Assembly (NCBI GenBank): GCA_022563275.1
Contig: JADFNR010000149.1
Span: 1-7,016, forward strand
Direction of reading: 5' to 3'
DNA length: 7,016 bases
Source: Chloroflexota bacterium
GTDB lineage: Bacteria > Chloroflexota > Dehalococcoidia > UBA3495
The notes under the pieces were generated by a model. That model made no database searches and was not told the DNA's origin. It saw only the letters and a program-made list of their open reading frames with translations. Made by a program: the position numbers and the translations under genes. Shown piece after piece: positions 6,261 through 7,016 of the stretch (position 1 is the stretch's first letter; each line of letters opens with the position of its first letter).

Positions 6261-6266
6261 TATAAT
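6261..6266 (+). promoter_or_regulatory. TATAAT -10 box just before the GH114 start (leaderless mRNA likely)
   Basis: A perfect TATAAT ends 7 bases before ATG 6274, so RNA would start at or within a base or two of the start codon. No ribosome-binding sequence lies before this ATG. No clear -35 hexamer is seen 16-18 bases upstream, and the upstream bases overlap the divergent lactonase promoter. Confidence 0.45.
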
Positions 6267-6273
6267 TTCAACT

Positions 6274-7016
6274 ATGCCGATCCTGTCCCCGCTGACGTTT
6301 CTGGTCCTGGCCGCCGTACTCTTGCTGGGCTGCGCTCAGTCTGAGCCGGCCACGCCCGAGCCCGCGCCAGCGACGGATATCCCGCCAAACCCCGCGGCAG
6401 CCGCCACAACGGTCCCGCCAGCAGAAGGGGTCTGGAGACCCTCACTCAACACAAGCTGGCAGTGGCAGCTCAACGGACTGCCCATCGACCGCTCGTTTGA
6501 GGTTGAGATGTACGACATCGATCTTTTCGACAGCGACGCGGCCACTGTATCGGCGCTGCAGGCCCAGGGCCGTAAGGTGGTCTGCTACGTCAACGCGGGT
6601 GGGTGGGAAGATTGGCGGCCGGACGCGGCCCGCTTCCCCGAGGGAATCATCGGCGCCAATCTGGACGACTGGGAGGGCGAGCGGTGGCTGGACATCCGGC
6701 GCATCGACCTGTTGGGGCCGGTCATGGAAGCCCGTATGGACTCATGCCGGGCCAAGGGCTTCGATGGCATCGAGCCCGATAACGTGGACGGGTTCTTGAA
6801 CGACACCGGGTTTCCCCTGACCTACGCCGACCAGCTTGAGTACAACATCTGGCTGGCCGAAGCCGCCCACGCCCGGGGACTTTCCATCGGCCTCAAGAAC
6901 GACATGGACCAGATACCGGACCTGCTCCCCTATTTCGACTGGGCGCTGAATGAGGAATGCTTCCAGTACGACGAGTGCGAAACATTGTCGCCCTTCATCC
7001 AAGCCGGAAAGGCGGT
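6274..7016 (+). CDS. GH114-type lipoprotein (endo-alpha-1,4-polygalactosaminidase family), cut by the right edge
   Basis: 247 full codons are visible. Residues 1-20 are a lipoprotein signal: a hydrophobic stretch ending in L17-L-G-C20, so the mature protein should be lipid-anchored outside the cytoplasmic membrane. A Pro/Ala/Thr-rich linker (21-52) follows. The catalytic domain then begins: W62-Q-W-Q-L-N-G (family N-terminal strand), Y80-D-I-D-L-F-D, G-R-K-V-V-C-Y-V-N-A-G-G-W-E-D-W-R-P (99-116) and R-W-L-D-I-R (137-142). The signature G165-I-E167-P-D169-N-V-D172-G follows, then N-D-T-G-F-P-L-T-x-A-D-Q-L, G-L-K-N-D-M-D (206-212) and W-A-L-N226-E227-E-C-F-Q-Y. The paired acidic residues on TIM-barrel strands (D169 or E167, and E227) are the expected catalytic candidates. 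Family members cleave galactosamine-rich polysaccharide, and related domains occur in exopolysaccharide systems such as PelA. The C-terminus lies beyond the window. The ATG start is supported by the signal peptide. Confidence 0.93.
   Translation, partial: MPILSPLTFLVLAAVLLLGCAQSEPATPEPAPATDIPPNPAAAATTVPPAEGVWRPSLNTSWQWQLNGLPIDRSFEVEMYDIDLFDSDAATVSALQAQGRKVVCYVNAGGWEDWRPDAARFPEGIIGANLDDWEGERWLDIRRIDLLGPVMEARMDSCRAKGFDGIEPDNVDGFLNDTGFPLTYADQLEYNIWLAEAAHARGLSIGLKNDMDQIPDLLPYFDWALNEECFQYDECETLSPFIQAGKA

Noticed and set aside
5055..6265. Long alternative frames on both strands across the lactonase gene
   Set aside because: They are Arg/Pro/Gly-rich shadows of a high-GC gene; only the 5129-6190 minus frame shows propeller repeats.
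1..7016. tRNA, rRNA, CRISPR array, transposase or phage genes
   Set aside because: I looked for cloverleaf-like segments, repeat arrays, terminal inverted repeats and transposase motifs and saw none.

Overview
The window looks like a piece of a bacterial chromosome, moderately to strongly GC-rich, with well-spaced metabolic genes and no sign of plasmid, phage, IS, CRISPR or RNA genes. The family mix fits an uncultured soil or marine bacterium: a PrdB/GrdB-like selenoprotein, an EntS-type MFS exporter, a small nitroreductase, a beta-propeller lactonase and a GH114 lipoprotein. Chloroflexota/SAR202-like or Tectomicrobia-like lineages are my best guess, but this is weak inference. The host must encode selenocysteine insertion (SelA/B/C/D) elsewhere in the genome.

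Left region (1-2124): two divergent genes. On the minus strand, the N-terminal third of a 3-hydroxyisobutyrate-dehydrogenase-like beta-hydroxyacid dehydrogenase runs off the left edge. On the plus strand, from 682 to 2124, is the main find: one long gene interrupted by an in-frame TGA at 1153-1155. The TGA lies exactly where this family carries its redox Cys/Sec, in a U-x-x-C motif, and a bacterial SECIS-like hairpin follows it. I read it as a selenoprotein of about 480 residues. A standard gene caller would split it into two unrelated-looking ORFs.

Middle region (2125-4576): a gene-free stretch of about 300 bases with a 12-bp palindrome. Then, on the minus strand, come an arrestin-fold (Spo0M-like) protein and, upstream of it, a 12-TM MFS exporter. 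The gap between the exporter and the next gene (4387-4576) is divergent; it holds promoter-like elements in both directions and a 7-bp-arm inverted repeat that could be an operator.

Right region (4577-7016): a short FMN nitroreductase (plus) converges, across only 30 bases, on a 6-phosphogluconolactonase-like beta-propeller protein (minus). The lactonase gene diverges from a GH114-type lipoprotein (plus) that runs off the right edge. A TATAAT box 7 bases before the GH114 start suggests a leaderless mRNA.

The genes alternate strands and do not form one operon, so no shared pathway can be asserted. Plausible themes are thiol/selenol or flavin redox chemistry, export, and polysaccharide turnover.
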